A DNA stretch of 64,000 nucleotides from contig NZ_RQFW01000005.1 in the NCBI RefSeq assembly GCF_004770145.1, positions 496,001 to 560,000 on the forward strand, written 5' to 3'. This document shows, piece by piece, positions 19,890-30,006 of this stretch. Under the pieces are notes generated by a model. It did no database searches. It saw only the letters and a program-made list of their open reading frames with translations, and was not told the DNA's origin. Numbering within the stretch: position 1 is the stretch's first letter; every line of letters starts with the position of its first letter. The position numbers and the translations under genes were made by a program. Origin of the DNA: Leptospira bourretii. Its GTDB lineage: Bacteria; Spirochaetota; Leptospiria; Leptospirales; Leptospiraceae.

Positions 19890-21752
19890 TTATTTTCCTT
19901 CTGCCCAGGACTCTTCTCTTGGATCGGCGACACCAATGAGTTTTCGATTTTTATCATCATTTAACACGGCACATACGGAACCTAAATCATTATCCAAATG
20001 TCCTTTTTTATATACTTTGTATCCTTTTTCTTTCAATGAATCAGAAACTTTTTCATACAAAGATTCTTCTAACTCAATTCCACCGGGACGGTAAACGTGA
20101 GGAGAAAAACTATCTGGCCAGTTCACCGAACGAAATCTAGGTGCTTCCACTGCTTTTTGTGGATCCATTCCAAATACTATTACATTCAAAAAGAATTGGA
20201 TCATCGCTTGGCTTTGGACATCTCCCCCTGGAGTTCCAAAACTCATCCATAACTTTCCATTTTTTAAAACCATTCCTGGATTAGGAGTGATCCTTGGTCG
20301 TTTGCCAGGTGCCAGCGCAGAAGGATGATTGGGGTCTAAACGAAATTGAGTCATCCGTATACCCAATGTGAGTCCAGTTCCTGGAACCATAGGTGATTGC
20401 GGAAAATCACTTGGAGTGAGAGAAACAGCATTTCCAGAAGCATCGATGATACTCAAATAGGTTGTATCTTTTCCATATTTAATTTCTCCTACTGAGACAT
20501 CCTTTACTTCGTTAGGCGGCAATTGCAAAGAGGATTGTTTTTTAGAAGAAAACAACCAAGGGTTTCCACTGGGAGGAGTGGCACCAAAGGCTTCTTTTTG
20601 TATCAGTTTTCTTCGTATTGCTGCATATTTTTTTGAAAGTAATCCATCTAAAGGAACATCCACAAATTTGGGATCACCAAAATACCTTTCTCGATCAGCA
20701 ACTACAAGTTCGATGGCTTGCGATACTGTATGAATGTATTCAGGAGAATTATGGCCCATCGATTTTAAGTTCACACCATCTAACAGTTGCAAAACCATTG
20801 GAACCACGGGTCCTTGGGTCCAAGTTTGGTTGGATAAAATTTGATACTCACCATATTCACCGGAAATAGGTTTTTCCCAACCACCTGTATAATTTGCCAA
20901 ATCTTCTTTTGTAAAGAGTCCTCCTTTTTCCGTATGTAATTTGACAATCGCATCGGCAACTGGTCCCTTATAAAAATAATCCCTAACTGATTCTAATGCT
21001 TGTTTTCTGGTTTTTCCTTTTTTGAGAGTTCTATTTTCTTCGTCTGCCATTGACTTCCAAGTTTTTGCAAGGTCCAAACGTTTTGTTAACTCCCCTTCTC
21101 GGATTCCATACCACCATTTTTTTTCAAGATACACTTCGGAATTATAAGGCATAATGATTGTAAAACCCAATCGTTTGTATAATGGTAAATCTAAGTTTTT
21201 GACAAGAATTCGGTTGGCAGGAAATCCTTCTTCCGCAACAGCAATTGCCGGTTTTACTAATTCAGAAAAAGATTTTGTCCCATGATCTTGTAACAGTCGT
21301 ACGATGACATCTGGGGATGCAGGCAACAACTGAGCCAAAATAGAATTTTTTGGCATTACATCATAACCCTTTTCTTTAAACCATTCGATGTTTGCTTTTT
21401 TAGGAGCTGTTCCTGCCCCAATATAACTTTTGACTTGTCCTGATTTTTGGTCGTACACCAAGGTAGGAGCAACGGATGGAAAACTAGCTGCTTCCCCATT
21501 TGTTACATTTAACACAAGCAATGCGGCTACTGCTGCATCAATCGCATTCCCTCCATCTTCTAAAACTTTGATGGCCGCTTTGGTTGCGAGTGGGTTTCCC
21601 GTAGAAACCATATATTTTTTACCAACAGCGACATCCCGCAAACTTCCCTGTGGATCAACATAGGATGGAACGATAGGTCGGCGACTTCCTAAACATTGGA
21701 AGAAAAAAAGAAACACAAGGGAAGTGATTAAGATTTTAAGAAAATGTAACAT
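19890..21752 (-). CDS. ggt: Gamma-glutamyltransferase
   Basis: Cleaves the gamma-glutamyl bond of glutathione and related compounds and can transfer the group to acceptors; made as a proenzyme that self-cleaves. The new N-terminal nucleophile is T430 in KDTTYLSIIDASGN, matching T391 of the E. coli enzyme. Other family marks: DGGNAIDAAVAALLVL (65-80), GTPGGD (506-511), and an Arg/Asn-rich substrate region. 620 residues, usual size. The N-terminus has an apparent lipobox (FFFQC, Cys20), so it may be a lipoprotein rather than a free periplasmic enzyme. It heads the apparent ggt-creB-creC-creD operon, an unusual partner for cre genes. Confidence 0.93.
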   Translation of the reverse strand: MLHFLKILITSLVFLFFFQCLGSRRPIVPSYVDPQGSLRDVAVGKKYMVSTGNPLATKAAIKVLEDGGNAIDAAVAALLVLNVTNGEAASFPSVAPTLVYDQKSGQVKSYIGAGTAPKKANIEWFKEKGYDVMPKNSILAQLLPASPDVIVRLLQDHGTKSFSELVKPAIAVAEEGFPANRILVKNLDLPLYKRLGFTIIMPYNSEVYLEKKWWYGIREGELTKRLDLAKTWKSMADEENRTLKKGKTRKQALESVRDYFYKGPVADAIVKLHTEKGGLFTKEDLANYTGGWEKPISGEYGEYQILSNQTWTQGPVVPMVLQLLDGVNLKSMGHNSPEYIHTVSQAIELVVADRERYFGDPKFVDVPLDGLLSKKYAAIRRKLIQKEAFGATPPSGNPWLFSSKKQSSLQLPPNEVKDVSVGEIKYGKDTTYLSIIDASGNAVSLTPSDFPQSPMVPGTGLTLGIRMTQFRLDPNHPSALAPGKRPRITPNPGMVLKNGKLWMSFGTPGGDVQSQAMIQFFLNVIVFGMDPQKAVEAPRFRSVNWPDSFSPHVYRPGGIELEESLYEKVSDSLKEKGYKVYKKGHLDNDLGSVCAVLNDDKNRKLIGVADPREESWAEGK

Positions 21753-21818
21753 AGACCCTCAAAAACAGCCATTTCTGCAAAATGGTGTCAAAATTTGATT
21801 CTATGTCGAACTATTTTT

Positions 21819-23813
21819 TTATAACTTAAATCGATCGGTAATCCCTTTTAAAATCTCTGCAGTGGATGCTAAATTTTGTGCAGAAGAAGACATTTCCTCT
21901 GACCCAGAAGCAGTACTTAACGTATGTTCGTTGATCTGGATGATCACTTCAGAGATTTCTCTCACTGCTCTTTTTTGTTCGTTAGTAGAGAGTTTGATTG
22001 TTTCTGCATCTTGACCCATTTGTTCAGCACCTTCGTCTACTTCTCGTTTGATGGACTCTTGTGCTGCTGTGACTGAATACAGTTTGTTCATTGCTTGACT
22101 CACTGTTTCCACATTTTGGATGATATTGTGTAACATGGCCGCCGAGGAACGAATGGCATTGGCACCCGAGTCCAATTCCCGATTGTTTTTTGTAATCATG
22201 GTTCCAATGGATTTAATGGATGATGCTGTTTTTTCGGAAAGTTTTGAAATTTCATCGGCAACCACAGCAAATCCTCTACCTGCCTCACCAGCTCTTGCTG
22301 CTTCGATAGCAGCGTTCAATGCCAAAAGTTGTGTTTGGTCTGAAATTTCATTTATGATCTGAATGATGGCCGTCATCTCTCCTGAGGAATGTAGGATATT
22401 TTCAATCATTTGGCTCATCCCTTGGATGGACTCTTCCCCTTTTTTGGCCTGATCCGAAATGGATTCAGCCAATTTTAGAGTGCTTTCAATTTCAGAACCA
22501 ATTTTACGGATACTTTCCGATAATTCGCGAATTTTAGAATGGAAGTTTGCAAAATTTCCAAACTGTCTTTCGGTAGAAGCTGCTATATAATCCATACCAG
22601 CAGACATCTCTTCAATCGTTGCTGACATTTCTTCCGAAGAGGCTGCCGTTGACTGCGCCCCTGTTGCAAAATTATTAGAAGAAGAAGTAAGTTGTTCTGA
22701 TGCGGAAGCCAATTCCATTGTGATTCTTTGGATTTCTTCAAATGATTTTCTCAAACTCGCAATGAAAGTATTAAGACCTTGGCCCATGCGCCCAATTTCA
22801 TCATCATAGACTACTTGAATGGAGGAAGTTAAATCACCCTCAGACATTGATTTGAATATATGACTTACATTTTCCAGTGGGTTCAAACGTTTGCTAAGTA
22901 AAACATATAATAACCAAATAGAAACAAGTGCAATTAAGATAGAAGACACAGCAACGATGAGTAATAATTCAAAAAGTGCTTCTTTGATTTCTTCCTTTGG
23001 TTGGATGGCAAGGATCACCACACCCCAGTCATTTAGATTGTAACTCACGGCAAGATGTTCTTTTTCTAAGTAATTAAACTCTAACACCTCTCCCGTTTTA
23101 AGGGATAACATACGAGCACCTGATTCATCTTTAGATAAATCATATTTTAAAATTTGTTTTTTCTCTTTTAAAGCAATGAGCAAACCAGCTGTTGTCGAAA
23201 CGACTACATATCCATCACGACCAATTTTGATTTTGTTGATTACTTTGTCCGTTAAATCCATCAAAGAAAGTGCAATTCCAGCATTTCCAATTAACTTATC
23301 GCCGTCATACACAGGATAGGTGATAGTCGCAACAGGGTTATTTGTAAGAGGATTCATAATTGGTTTACCAACAAAGTATCTCTTTTCCTTACCAGCCTTT
23401 AGTTCTGCCGGATCCATATCAGCCGGTTTCATTTTCCAACCGATGGCCTTACCCGTAGCGTCAGCAACAACACGAGGATCGTTATCATAAGTATGAGTGT
23501 AAATATTTTCATACACTCCGTAACGATCGTTCATTTCTTTAAAGTAAGCCTGTGCGATTGGTTTTCCTGTTTTTAGGGAATCAATGGTTCTTTTATCATT
23601 GGCGACAGTTTTGATGACATTGACATGGTTTACAAAAAAATCATCGATCTCTTGTCCCACAACACCGACAATTCCATGCATTTGTCCAATGTAGGCCTCT
23701 TGAATTTTTTTTTGTCCGAAGTAATATGCAACAGCGCCAACAGAACAACTGATGATAAAAAGAATGGAGGCACCACTTAAAAGTAATATGAATTTGATCG
23801 AATTGCGTTGCAT
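21819..23813 (-). CDS. Methyl-accepting chemotaxis protein with Cache sensor
   Basis: Transmembrane chemoreceptor, 664 residues. TM1 at about 8-32, a large periplasmic Cache-type ligand domain (about 40-275; includes [20 protein letters not shown] and [19 protein letters not shown]), TM2 near 283-307, then HAMP ([20 protein letters not shown]) and the methyl-accepting coiled coil with the hairpin tip ([20 protein letters not shown]). The Cache domain suggests a small-molecule ligand such as an amino or organic acid; which one is unknown. Transcribed alone; divergent from the gene at 23995. Confidence 0.93.
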   Translation of the reverse strand: MQRNSIKFILLLSGASILFIISCSVGAVAYYFGQKKIQEAYIGQMHGIVGVVGQEIDDFFVNHVNVIKTVANDKRTIDSLKTGKPIAQAYFKEMNDRYGVYENIYTHTYDNDPRVVADATGKAIGWKMKPADMDPAELKAGKEKRYFVGKPIMNPLTNNPVATITYPVYDGDKLIGNAGIALSLMDLTDKVINKIKIGRDGYVVVSTTAGLLIALKEKKQILKYDLSKDESGARMLSLKTGEVLEFNYLEKEHLAVSYNLNDWGVVILAIQPKEEIKEALFELLLIVAVSSILIALVSIWLLYVLLSKRLNPLENVSHIFKSMSEGDLTSSIQVVYDDEIGRMGQGLNTFIASLRKSFEEIQRITMELASASEQLTSSSNNFATGAQSTAASSEEMSATIEEMSAGMDYIAASTERQFGNFANFHSKIRELSESIRKIGSEIESTLKLAESISDQAKKGEESIQGMSQMIENILHSSGEMTAIIQIINEISDQTQLLALNAAIEAARAGEAGRGFAVVADEISKLSEKTASSIKSIGTMITKNNRELDSGANAIRSSAAMLHNIIQNVETVSQAMNKLYSVTAAQESIKREVDEGAEQMGQDAETIKLSTNEQKRAVREISEVIIQINEHTLSTASGSEEMSSSAQNLASTAEILKGITDRFKL

Positions 23814-23994
23814 AAAATTTCCTCGATATTTGTATTGAACATGGTTAAGAATATCAAATTATTCTTAATGAACTCAATCTCAGGCTTTTGGTATAGAGTT
23901 TGAAATCGTTGTTTTTTGGCAATCTACCTAGAATGATTCTAAGGAAAAAACCTTTTTTTAAGACTTAGGGATTACTCCTCAAAGTCCAAAGAAT

Positions 23995-24453
23995 ATGAAA
24001 AATGAAATTTATACAAAGTGGGAAGAGGACTCAGCACTTGTGATCACAAGAATCTCTGGCGCTGTCACCGAAGACGAAGTTTCCAAATGGAAACAAAGTT
24101 TAGAAACAACTTTCTCCTCTATCCCGAAAGGAACAAAATTTAAAATCTTTGTCAACCTTCATGGACTGAATCCTTCGTCCGTCTCTGCGCACAAAGCTTA
24201 CCGAGACATCGTTCCCCTTCTCTTAAGCAAATACAATTGGCGGATTGGATATCTGGATTTGTTCGACGAAGCAAAGGATTTAAAACTAACATCCGAGAAC
24301 GGAATCGAATGTCTGGCCGCTGTTCATTGCCATCACGATAGTTATAAAATCAATGAATATGAACGCAGGTTCGGGAAAACGTCAGAACATTTTTATGATG
24401 ATCCAGAAAAATCGGAAACCTGGATACGTAGTTATCCAGTGGCTTCCCATTAA
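23995..24453 (+). CDS. Hypothetical cytoplasmic protein (STAS/SpoIIAA-like size)
   Basis: 152 residues, no signal peptide or TM helix, so cytoplasmic. Short strand-helix alternation (SALVITRISGAV, then KFKIFVNLHGL) is reminiscent of STAS/SpoIIAA-like single-domain proteins, but no decisive motif is seen. A His/Cys patch (CLAAVHCHHDSY) lies near residue 110. It is divergent from the Cache chemoreceptor; a functional link is unproven. Function unknown. Confidence 0.65.
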   Translation: MKNEIYTKWEEDSALVITRISGAVTEDEVSKWKQSLETTFSSIPKGTKFKIFVNLHGLNPSSVSAHKAYRDIVPLLLSKYNWRIGYLDLFDEAKDLKLTSENGIECLAAVHCHHDSYKINEYERRFGKTSEHFYDDPEKSETWIRSYPVASH

Positions 24454-24461
24454 AACTTTTC

Positions 24462-24486
24462 GCTTACAATGAATTCCGTTGTAAGC
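24462..24486 (+). terminator. Hairpin after 23995-24453 gene
   Basis: GCTTACAA, 9-nt loop, TTGTAAGC: a perfect 8-bp stem 9 bp after the stop codon, followed by a pyrimidine-rich run (CCTTCTTTCCTTTTC). Plausible rho-independent terminator. Confidence 0.55.
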
Positions 24487-24576
24487 CCTTCTTTCCTTTT
24501 CAATATGAATCCTGTTCTTTAAATGACCAAAGGGAATCTGAATTGACATTTCATTTTCAGACGTACAATCGCCGGA

Positions 24577-25002
24577 ATGAAAAAGATAATCTTGGTCTCT
24601 CTATTTTTTTTAATTAGCTCTGCTGTAATGGCAAATCCCGAAACCAAAGCGAACGAACTTTGTGATTGTTTAAAAAAAGGCAAAACAAACGAGAATGCAG
24701 AAGATAAAAAATCATGTTTATCATTAAGAGAAAAACATGTTTCAGATTTAAAAAAAGGATCTAAGTCATATGAATCCTATCTTTTGTCTGTTCAAAAATG
24801 CGAACAAACATTAGCCGGAACTCCCGAAGTGAATCCCAATCTAAATACAAAAGAAAAAATCTCTGCTGTATGTGATTGTTTTCAAAAAGCAGTCAAACAA
24901 AATCGGATGGGATGTTTTAAACTCCAAAGTGATTATGGAAAAACCATCTCAGACCCTGAAGAAAAAAAAGAATTTAATCTCTCCTCTGGAAGTTGTGGAT
25001 AG
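24577..25002 (+). CDS. Small secreted Cys-rich protein with internal duplication
   Basis: 141 residues, signal peptide ending about VMA-NPET. The mature part holds two similar units: CDC at 29-31 with later Cys at 47 and 75, and CDC at 99-101 with later Cys at 113 and 140. Each unit starts with a C-D-C-[LF]-[KQ]-K motif, suggesting a repeated disulfide-stabilised or metal-binding helical hairpin. No family name recognised. It sits alone between a cytoplasmic hypothetical gene and the converging DUF4349 lipoprotein gene. Confidence 0.7.
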   Translation: MKKIILVSLFFLISSAVMANPETKANELCDCLKKGKTNENAEDKKSCLSLREKHVSDLKKGSKSYESYLLSVQKCEQTLAGTPEVNPNLNTKEKISAVCDCFQKAVKQNRMGCFKLQSDYGKTISDPEEKKEFNLSSGSCG

Positions 25003-25073
25003 TAAAATCAAAACAAGGAAAGGACTTTCCTCTTTCAACGAATCAGTCCCTTCCTTTCCATTCTCTCTCTAGT

Positions 25074-25940
25074 TTATTTTTTAAAGTACAAATAAACCTT
25101 TTGTAAAGGAAAATACAATATTGCAGCAAGTAGTAAAAAAGGAATCATCCAAATCAAATAGTATGTTAACTCCAAAAATACATTCAAAATTCCCACAAAA
25201 GCATTTCTATATGTAGGAACTTGAATTTTATCGGCAGGAATGGGGCTTGAAAATTGAATACTCAACGTGGCCCATTTCACCTTATCTTTTATTTTCCAAA
25301 TTTCGTGTTCGGCATTGTCCAAATTATTTTCACTATCGGTGACTGCTTCTTCAATCTCCTCCCAATTTTTGGAATTGGCCGAAGTTTGGTTGTTAGCATT
25401 CGATCGTCTTGTGAATCGAATTTTTTCACGGTTTGATTTTACCTTTTGCCAAACCATTCCTTCTGTATGGTCCACAGTTGATATATCTTCACTGAGTAAA
25501 ACCCCATATGTATCTAACTCAATCAAAGCTTCGTATAATTTTTCAGATCGAATATGAATTCGTAAACTCATATAAGGTGAGTCGGTATTGACTGCGGAAC
25601 TACTTTCGATATAACCATACTTTGTAATAAAACCAAGAATATCCTTTCTGGTTTTTATCAAATCTTGGGTTTGGTAACTTAATTGGACTTGGTATTCTAA
25701 CAATCGTTCTGCGGTTGGTTGGATAGGAACAAATACTTGTCCGAGTTGGTTTTCAACTGACGGTGGTTCTTTGGCTTCTTGCGACACAGAAGGACTGGCA
25801 GCCACTTTTTTTTCCATCGGCATGTCCATAGAACGTTTTTCCGCTTCGACTGATGCGGTAGATTCGCTGTTTGATTCTTTGCCACATTGCAGAAGGAAGG
25901 CAAAAAGAATGAAGACCATCAATTTAAAAATTTTTTTCAC
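25074..25940 (-). CDS. DUF4349 domain lipoprotein
   Basis: 288-residue predicted lipoprotein: lipobox FLLQC (Cys near 19) followed by a Ser/Glu-rich linker. The conserved DUF4349 body starts near residue 80 (EYQVQLSYQTQDLIKTRKDI) and includes a two-strand/helix core, a central charged helix (EEIEEAVTDSENNLDNAE), WATLSIQFS, and a C-terminal TM helix (about 260-282) that leaves a short basic tail. Found widely in bacteria with no assigned function. The C-terminal helix with an N-terminal lipid anchor implies both ends are membrane-attached. Monocistronic. Confidence 0.82.
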   Translation of the reverse strand: MKKIFKLMVFILFAFLLQCGKESNSESTASVEAEKRSMDMPMEKKVAASPSVSQEAKEPPSVENQLGQVFVPIQPTAERLLEYQVQLSYQTQDLIKTRKDILGFITKYGYIESSSAVNTDSPYMSLRIHIRSEKLYEALIELDTYGVLLSEDISTVDHTEGMVWQKVKSNREKIRFTRRSNANNQTSANSKNWEEIEEAVTDSENNLDNAEHEIWKIKDKVKWATLSIQFSSPIPADKIQVPTYRNAFVGILNVFLELTYYLIWMIPFLLLAAILYFPLQKVYLYFKK

Positions 25941-26012
25941 AAAAGATCCCTACTTGTTTCTACTTAGACTTAACAGTTCTCATGAAAAAGTTTCTCAAGT
26001 TTTAGGACGAAT

Positions 26013-26134
26013 CCAACACCAAAAGGTGTTGGACCGGGCTTTCCGCTGCAATCTGCAAAGCAACAGAAGAATCTTTTTAAATTGCGAACCTATCCACCTA
26101 ACTTCTATTGCATTGCAGGATTTACGCTACAATC
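26013..26134. repeat. Intergenic repeat element with hairpin (copy C, two cores)
   Basis: Between two minus-strand genes. Begins with a perfect hairpin CCAACACC-AAAA-GGTGTTGG (26013-26032). It holds TTTCCGCTGCAATC (26040-26053), identical to part of the repeat near 43.6 kb, and a second related core AGGATTTACGCTACAATC (26117-26134), two mismatches from the AGGATTTCCGCTGCAATC found there. Looks like a degraded dispersed repeat. Confidence 0.5.
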
Positions 26135-26163
26135 CCTTTCGCGTTGGATCTGGTCACAATCAT

Positions 26164-27408
26164 CTACAATTTTTTACTTAAAAACGACCGGGAAGGAATG
26201 GCAAAGGGAACTTCTAACTCCACAGTTCCCATCCCACCGCTTATCACTTCTACAGGATTTTGTTTATAAAAAATTTGGTCTACAGTGAAGGTTGCAGGAT
26301 TTGAATCAATGGCTGTGATGACTTCCATCAAATCGCCTTTTTGGATTTTATTTTTAACTTCAATCACAATTCGTTTTGTATCTGGTTTATACTCTTTTAC
26401 AAAACCTGCATATTTTTGGCTCATTTGTAGACTGGTTCCAAATTCATTATTTTGAAAGTTTCTTTCCTCTTCAGGAATTTTGTCTTCCATCCCACGACTT
26501 AAAAAACCAGAAAAATACTTACGTGAAGAAACTTTATCCAATTCTTCTAACCACTTCCGATCAAACCCTTCTCCTCGTGCAATATTATCTAAAGTATGTC
26601 GATAACTACGAGCGACCATCCCAACATAATAATCATTTTTGGTTCGGCCCTCTACTTTCAAAGAATCAACTCCAGCATCACATAACTCTTGTAAAAACTC
26701 GATGGCCCGTAAGTCTTTTGAATTCATCAAAAAAGTTCCTTCTTCATCCGTAATGAGTTCCATCGGTTCATCATTCTGTTTAGGATTTGTGACATATACT
26801 TTATACAAATCTCTGCATGCATTGTTACAAGAACCTTGATTGGCATCTCGTTTTTTAAAATAATTACTCATAAAACAACGACCACTATGAGCAATACAAA
26901 TGGATCCATGAACAAAAACTTCAATTTCCATGTCGGGAACTTCATTTTTAATTTCAGCAATCTCAGATATAGAAACTTCGCGAGAAAGAATCACACGGGT
27001 GGCACCAAATTTTTTCCAAAATTTTACAGCCGCATAATTCATCGTGTTTGTTTGGACAGAAATATGAATGTCAATTTCAGGATGAGCTTCTTTTGTCAAA
27101 AGGATCAATCCAGGATCTGCCATAATCAAAGCATCTGGTTTTAATGCAGCCATTTGATCCAAATACTTTGGATAAGAAGGAAGTTTTGAATTCCTTGGGA
27201 TGTTATTGACTGTAAAATAAATTTTTTTACCGAGTTGTCTGGCAAGGGTGACTCCCTTTTCCAAAGCCTCCATCGTAAAATCATTTTCACGAGCACGTAA
27301 TGAAAACCGAGGCACTCCACAATAAGCTGCATCCGCACCATAAAGATAAGCGATTTCTAATTTTTCTAAATTTCCTGCGGGAAGTAATAATTCTGGAATT
27401 TTTCTCAT
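26164..27408 (-). CDS. U32 peptidase-family protein (TrhP/YegQ-like tRNA hydroxylation)
   Basis: Member of the U32 'collagenase-like' family. Despite the name, E. coli TrhP (YegQ) works in prephenate-dependent hydroxylation of tRNA wobble uridine. Support: the opening MRKIPELLLPAGNLEKLEIA, VFVHGSICIAHSGRC and the Cys cluster C-F-M-S-N-Y, GSCNNACR, matching the family's conserved cysteines that hold an iron-sulfur cluster in relatives. The C-terminal beta domain (about 345-410) is present. The start at 27408 aligns with the family N-terminus; the upstream in-frame ATG at 27447 adds 13 unlike residues. UbiU/UbiV-type roles are less likely because of the length and presence of the C-terminal domain. 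Confidence 0.82.
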   Translation of the reverse strand: MRKIPELLLPAGNLEKLEIAYLYGADAAYCGVPRFSLRARENDFTMEALEKGVTLARQLGKKIYFTVNNIPRNSKLPSYPKYLDQMAALKPDALIMADPGLILLTKEAHPEIDIHISVQTNTMNYAAVKFWKKFGATRVILSREVSISEIAEIKNEVPDMEIEVFVHGSICIAHSGRCFMSNYFKKRDANQGSCNNACRDLYKVYVTNPKQNDEPMELITDEEGTFLMNSKDLRAIEFLQELCDAGVDSLKVEGRTKNDYYVGMVARSYRHTLDNIARGEGFDRKWLEELDKVSSRKYFSGFLSRGMEDKIPEEERNFQNNEFGTSLQMSQKYAGFVKEYKPDTKRIVIEVKNKIQKGDLMEVITAIDSNPATFTVDQIFYKQNPVEVISGGMGTVELEVPFAIPSRSFLSKKL

Positions 27409-27544
27409 CTGGGATACACTCTTAATCCATCCCAAAAGAATCCCCATTTCCCAAAAGGAAAAATCTATAGAAAGATTTTTAGATCGTTTCTAAAATCAAA
27501 AAAGGAAAAGACAAAGAGATCCATATTTTTTATTGTAAGACATC

Positions 27545-28045
27545 ATGTTCCTTTACTTTCTCTTTTTAATCTTTCATGTTCTCTCGGCAATGGTATGGGT
27601 GGGAGGAATGATTTTTTATGTGATCGTTTTGATTCCTGTCATTCGGAATCCAGAACTAAAAGATCAAAAACTTAGGTTACTACAACTAACAGCGATTCAA
27701 TTTCGAAATATATCTTACATTATATTTGCCATTTTTATTTTTTCAGGAACGGGAATCTTATATCTAAAAGGTTTTTTTCAAAATGGAATCAATTGGGAAC
27801 TATGGTCATCTAACATTGGCTTTATGTTTATGGCAAAAATTGGTTTATTTACCGTTTTATTTTTATCTTCTTTGTACCATGATTTTGTCACTGGTCCGAA
27901 AACTTTTACTTACCTGACAACTGATCCCGTACGTTTTGAACGATATAGAAAAACATCTTCATTTTTCGGAAGGTTTAACTTACTCGTTTCTATGACCATT
28001 GCGATCTTTGGTATTTTTGTTTCCCGGGGTTTCTCAATTTTCTAA
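27545..28045 (+). CDS. CopD-like four-helix membrane protein
   Basis: 166-residue integral membrane protein with four TM helices at about 4-26, 50-72, 88-110 and 140-163. The N-terminal FHVLSAMVWVGGMIF with H11 and W18 is typical of CopD/YqiJ-like proteins, where the histidine can bind heme or copper. Start ATG at 27545; no clear ribosome binding site. It precedes the FadL-cytochrome group on the same strand, fitting the copper/respiration theme, but has its own gap of 48 bp. Substrate unknown. Confidence 0.7.
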   Translation: MFLYFLFLIFHVLSAMVWVGGMIFYVIVLIPVIRNPELKDQKLRLLQLTAIQFRNISYIIFAIFIFSGTGILYLKGFFQNGINWELWSSNIGFMFMAKIGLFTVLFLSSLYHDFVTGPKTFTYLTTDPVRFERYRKTSSFFGRFNLLVSMTIAIFGIFVSRGFSIF

Positions 28046-28093
28046 TCGTTTATTCCCCTTGACACCCTAGAGTCCCTCTTTTCCCTGAAACAA

Positions 28094-29491
28094 ATGATTC
28101 CGAGTCGCATTTTCATATCTACTTTCATTCTAATTCTAATCCTGGAGCCGGGCTTTCGCGAGACAGAACTCCAAGCCTTCCACGGGATCATGCAACCCGC
28201 CTTTGGAGCAAGACAAGCGGGGATGGGAGGAGCCTTCCAAGCGGTGGGAGGATCGGTGATGGATTTAGAATCCAATCCCTCTCACTTAGCAAGAGTGAAA
28301 AGAACCAAATGGGAGTTAGGTTCTGCAATACATCTCCCAACCATCGAATACAATGATGAATACATCGATCCAAATCCCAATCGTTCTTACAAAAATTCTA
28401 CCGTAGAACATCCTAGAGCCGTCCTTCCTTACATTGGCATCATCAAACCAGTAACAGAAAATATCAGCATTGGTTTTGCTCTCTATGCACAAGGTGGTGG
28501 TGGTGGACAATTTAAAAATATCAAACGACATACTCCTGATGGAAGAACACTGAATGAAACCTTTGAAATCAATATCCCCATCATCGGAGATAGTACAAAG
28601 GCAGTTGAAGATTTAAATTTTAGATTTATGACCATGAAATCCACGTTTGGTGCCGGTTACAAAAAAGGAAACTTTGCTATCGGTGCCGGAATTGATTTTG
28701 TTTATGGGTTTATGGAATTAAAAAGAACCTACCAAGACGAAACAAGGAGTCTTACCATTCCTGGTGGAATTCGTTACCAAAGTGATTCCGCATATACAAT
28801 GGGAGGAAAAATAGGTGTTTCTTATGATCTAACAGAAAACATACGAGTAGCTTATTCCTATACAACTAGAAATCTTTTGCCAATGGATGGAACCATGAAA
28901 GTAGATGGTTATGCACCAGAAAGATCTTTTGGAACAAGAGTTTCTCGTTATATGATTTGGCCCGACAAACATGTAGCGGGAATCTCCTACCGCACAGATA
29001 AGTTCATCATCGATTTTGATATCAAATACATCCCTTGGTCACAAAGTTTTAATACAAGTAAGTTTCGATTGGAAGATGTTTGGATGAGAACACCGATTGG
29101 AGTCGAAACCAATGCTTTTCAATTTAATTTAAATTGGAAAGACCAAACCATATTGGCAGTTGGTTTTGAATACAAATGGAATGAACGATTTATGAGCCGA
29201 ATGGGTTATAGTTATGGCAACAATATCATTCCTGCAAGTGGAGTGAGTCCGATGTTAGGAGCCAGTATTGAACACCATCTTGCAATGGGAGGAAGTATTT
29301 CTTGGAATGATACTTCGTTTCATATTGCCTGTGAGTATGGATTTCCTAAAAAAACCTATGGCGGTAAAACTTCCGACTGGACTTTATCCCATGCTGTTTT
29401 TTCTAATAAAGAAATTCATCCATTCCAATTTTCTTATAATAAACAAATGAGTATTTTTAGTATTTATATCGGAATGGAACAAAACATATAA
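28094..29491 (+). CDS. OmpP1/FadL/TodX-family outer-membrane protein
   Basis: 465-residue predicted outer-membrane barrel for hydrophobic compounds. After a signal peptide the typical FadL N-terminal plug pattern appears: GIMQPAFGARQAGMGGAFQA and ESNPSHLAR (the NPA-like motif). Later: alternating strands such as IRVAYSYTTRNLLPMDGTM and ILAVGFEYKWNERFMSRMGY. FadL relatives take up fatty acids or aromatics by diffusion; this substrate is not known. It is followed after 11 bp by the cytochrome c'-like gene, so it seems to head a small operon with three inner-membrane or periplasmic proteins. Confidence 0.85.
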   Translation: MIPSRIFISTFILILILEPGFRETELQAFHGIMQPAFGARQAGMGGAFQAVGGSVMDLESNPSHLARVKRTKWELGSAIHLPTIEYNDEYIDPNPNRSYKNSTVEHPRAVLPYIGIIKPVTENISIGFALYAQGGGGGQFKNIKRHTPDGRTLNETFEINIPIIGDSTKAVEDLNFRFMTMKSTFGAGYKKGNFAIGAGIDFVYGFMELKRTYQDETRSLTIPGGIRYQSDSAYTMGGKIGVSYDLTENIRVAYSYTTRNLLPMDGTMKVDGYAPERSFGTRVSRYMIWPDKHVAGISYRTDKFIIDFDIKYIPWSQSFNTSKFRLEDVWMRTPIGVETNAFQFNLNWKDQTILAVGFEYKWNERFMSRMGYSYGNNIIPASGVSPMLGASIEHHLAMGGSISWNDTSFHIACEYGFPKKTYGGKTSDWTLSHAVFSNKEIHPFQFSYNKQMSIFSIYIGMEQNI

Positions 29492-29502
29492 AAGGATCAC
29501 CT

Positions 29503-29985
29503 ATGAATTCAAAATTAATTGGAAAATTTGCAATTGGACTGTGGATTGTTACTGTCATTACCTTAGGATATTTTTTCTATTTCGGAAGTACAAGTCGTTC
29601 TCTTGACAATCGAACCGCAATCCATTTGACACCAGCAGAACGCCAATTGGTTTTAACAGAAATGAGAGCCTTACTCACTGCTGTTAATGGTATGTTAAGT
29701 GGACTTGCAGACAAAGATTACGAAGGTGCTGCCAAAGCGGCTGATGCCGTCGGTATGGGACTTGTTGCCAGTTTAGAACACCAAGAAAAAACGATTCTAT
29801 TAAAACTTCCTGTGGAATTTAAAAAATTGGGATTTGGAACTCATGAAAAATTTGATTCCATCGCTGCAAAGATTAGAAACAAACAAGAAATTCATTCCCT
29901 ATTGAAAGAGATGGATGAACTGACTCGTAATTGTGTCGCGTGCCATGCCAGTTACAAAATAGAAGTTGATTCCGATCAAAAATAA
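29503..29985 (+). CDS. Cytochrome c'-like protein, membrane-anchored
   Basis: 160 residues with an N-terminal TM helix (about 8-27), likely an uncleaved anchor, and a helical periplasmic domain ending in one heme site CVACH (C144, C147, H148). The C-terminal heme motif after a long helical bundle is the cytochrome c' / cytochrome c-prime-like layout; these proteins bind NO or pass electrons. Neighbours are a FadL porin and two small heme-copper-like membrane proteins. Heme attachment is predicted from the motif alone. Confidence 0.78.
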   Translation: MNSKLIGKFAIGLWIVTVITLGYFFYFGSTSRSLDNRTAIHLTPAERQLVLTEMRALLTAVNGMLSGLADKDYEGAAKAADAVGMGLVASLEHQEKTILLKLPVEFKKLGFGTHEKFDSIAAKIRNKQEIHSLLKEMDELTRNCVACHASYKIEVDSDQK

Positions 29986-30006
29986 TTTGTTTTAACCAGA
30001 ATTCCA

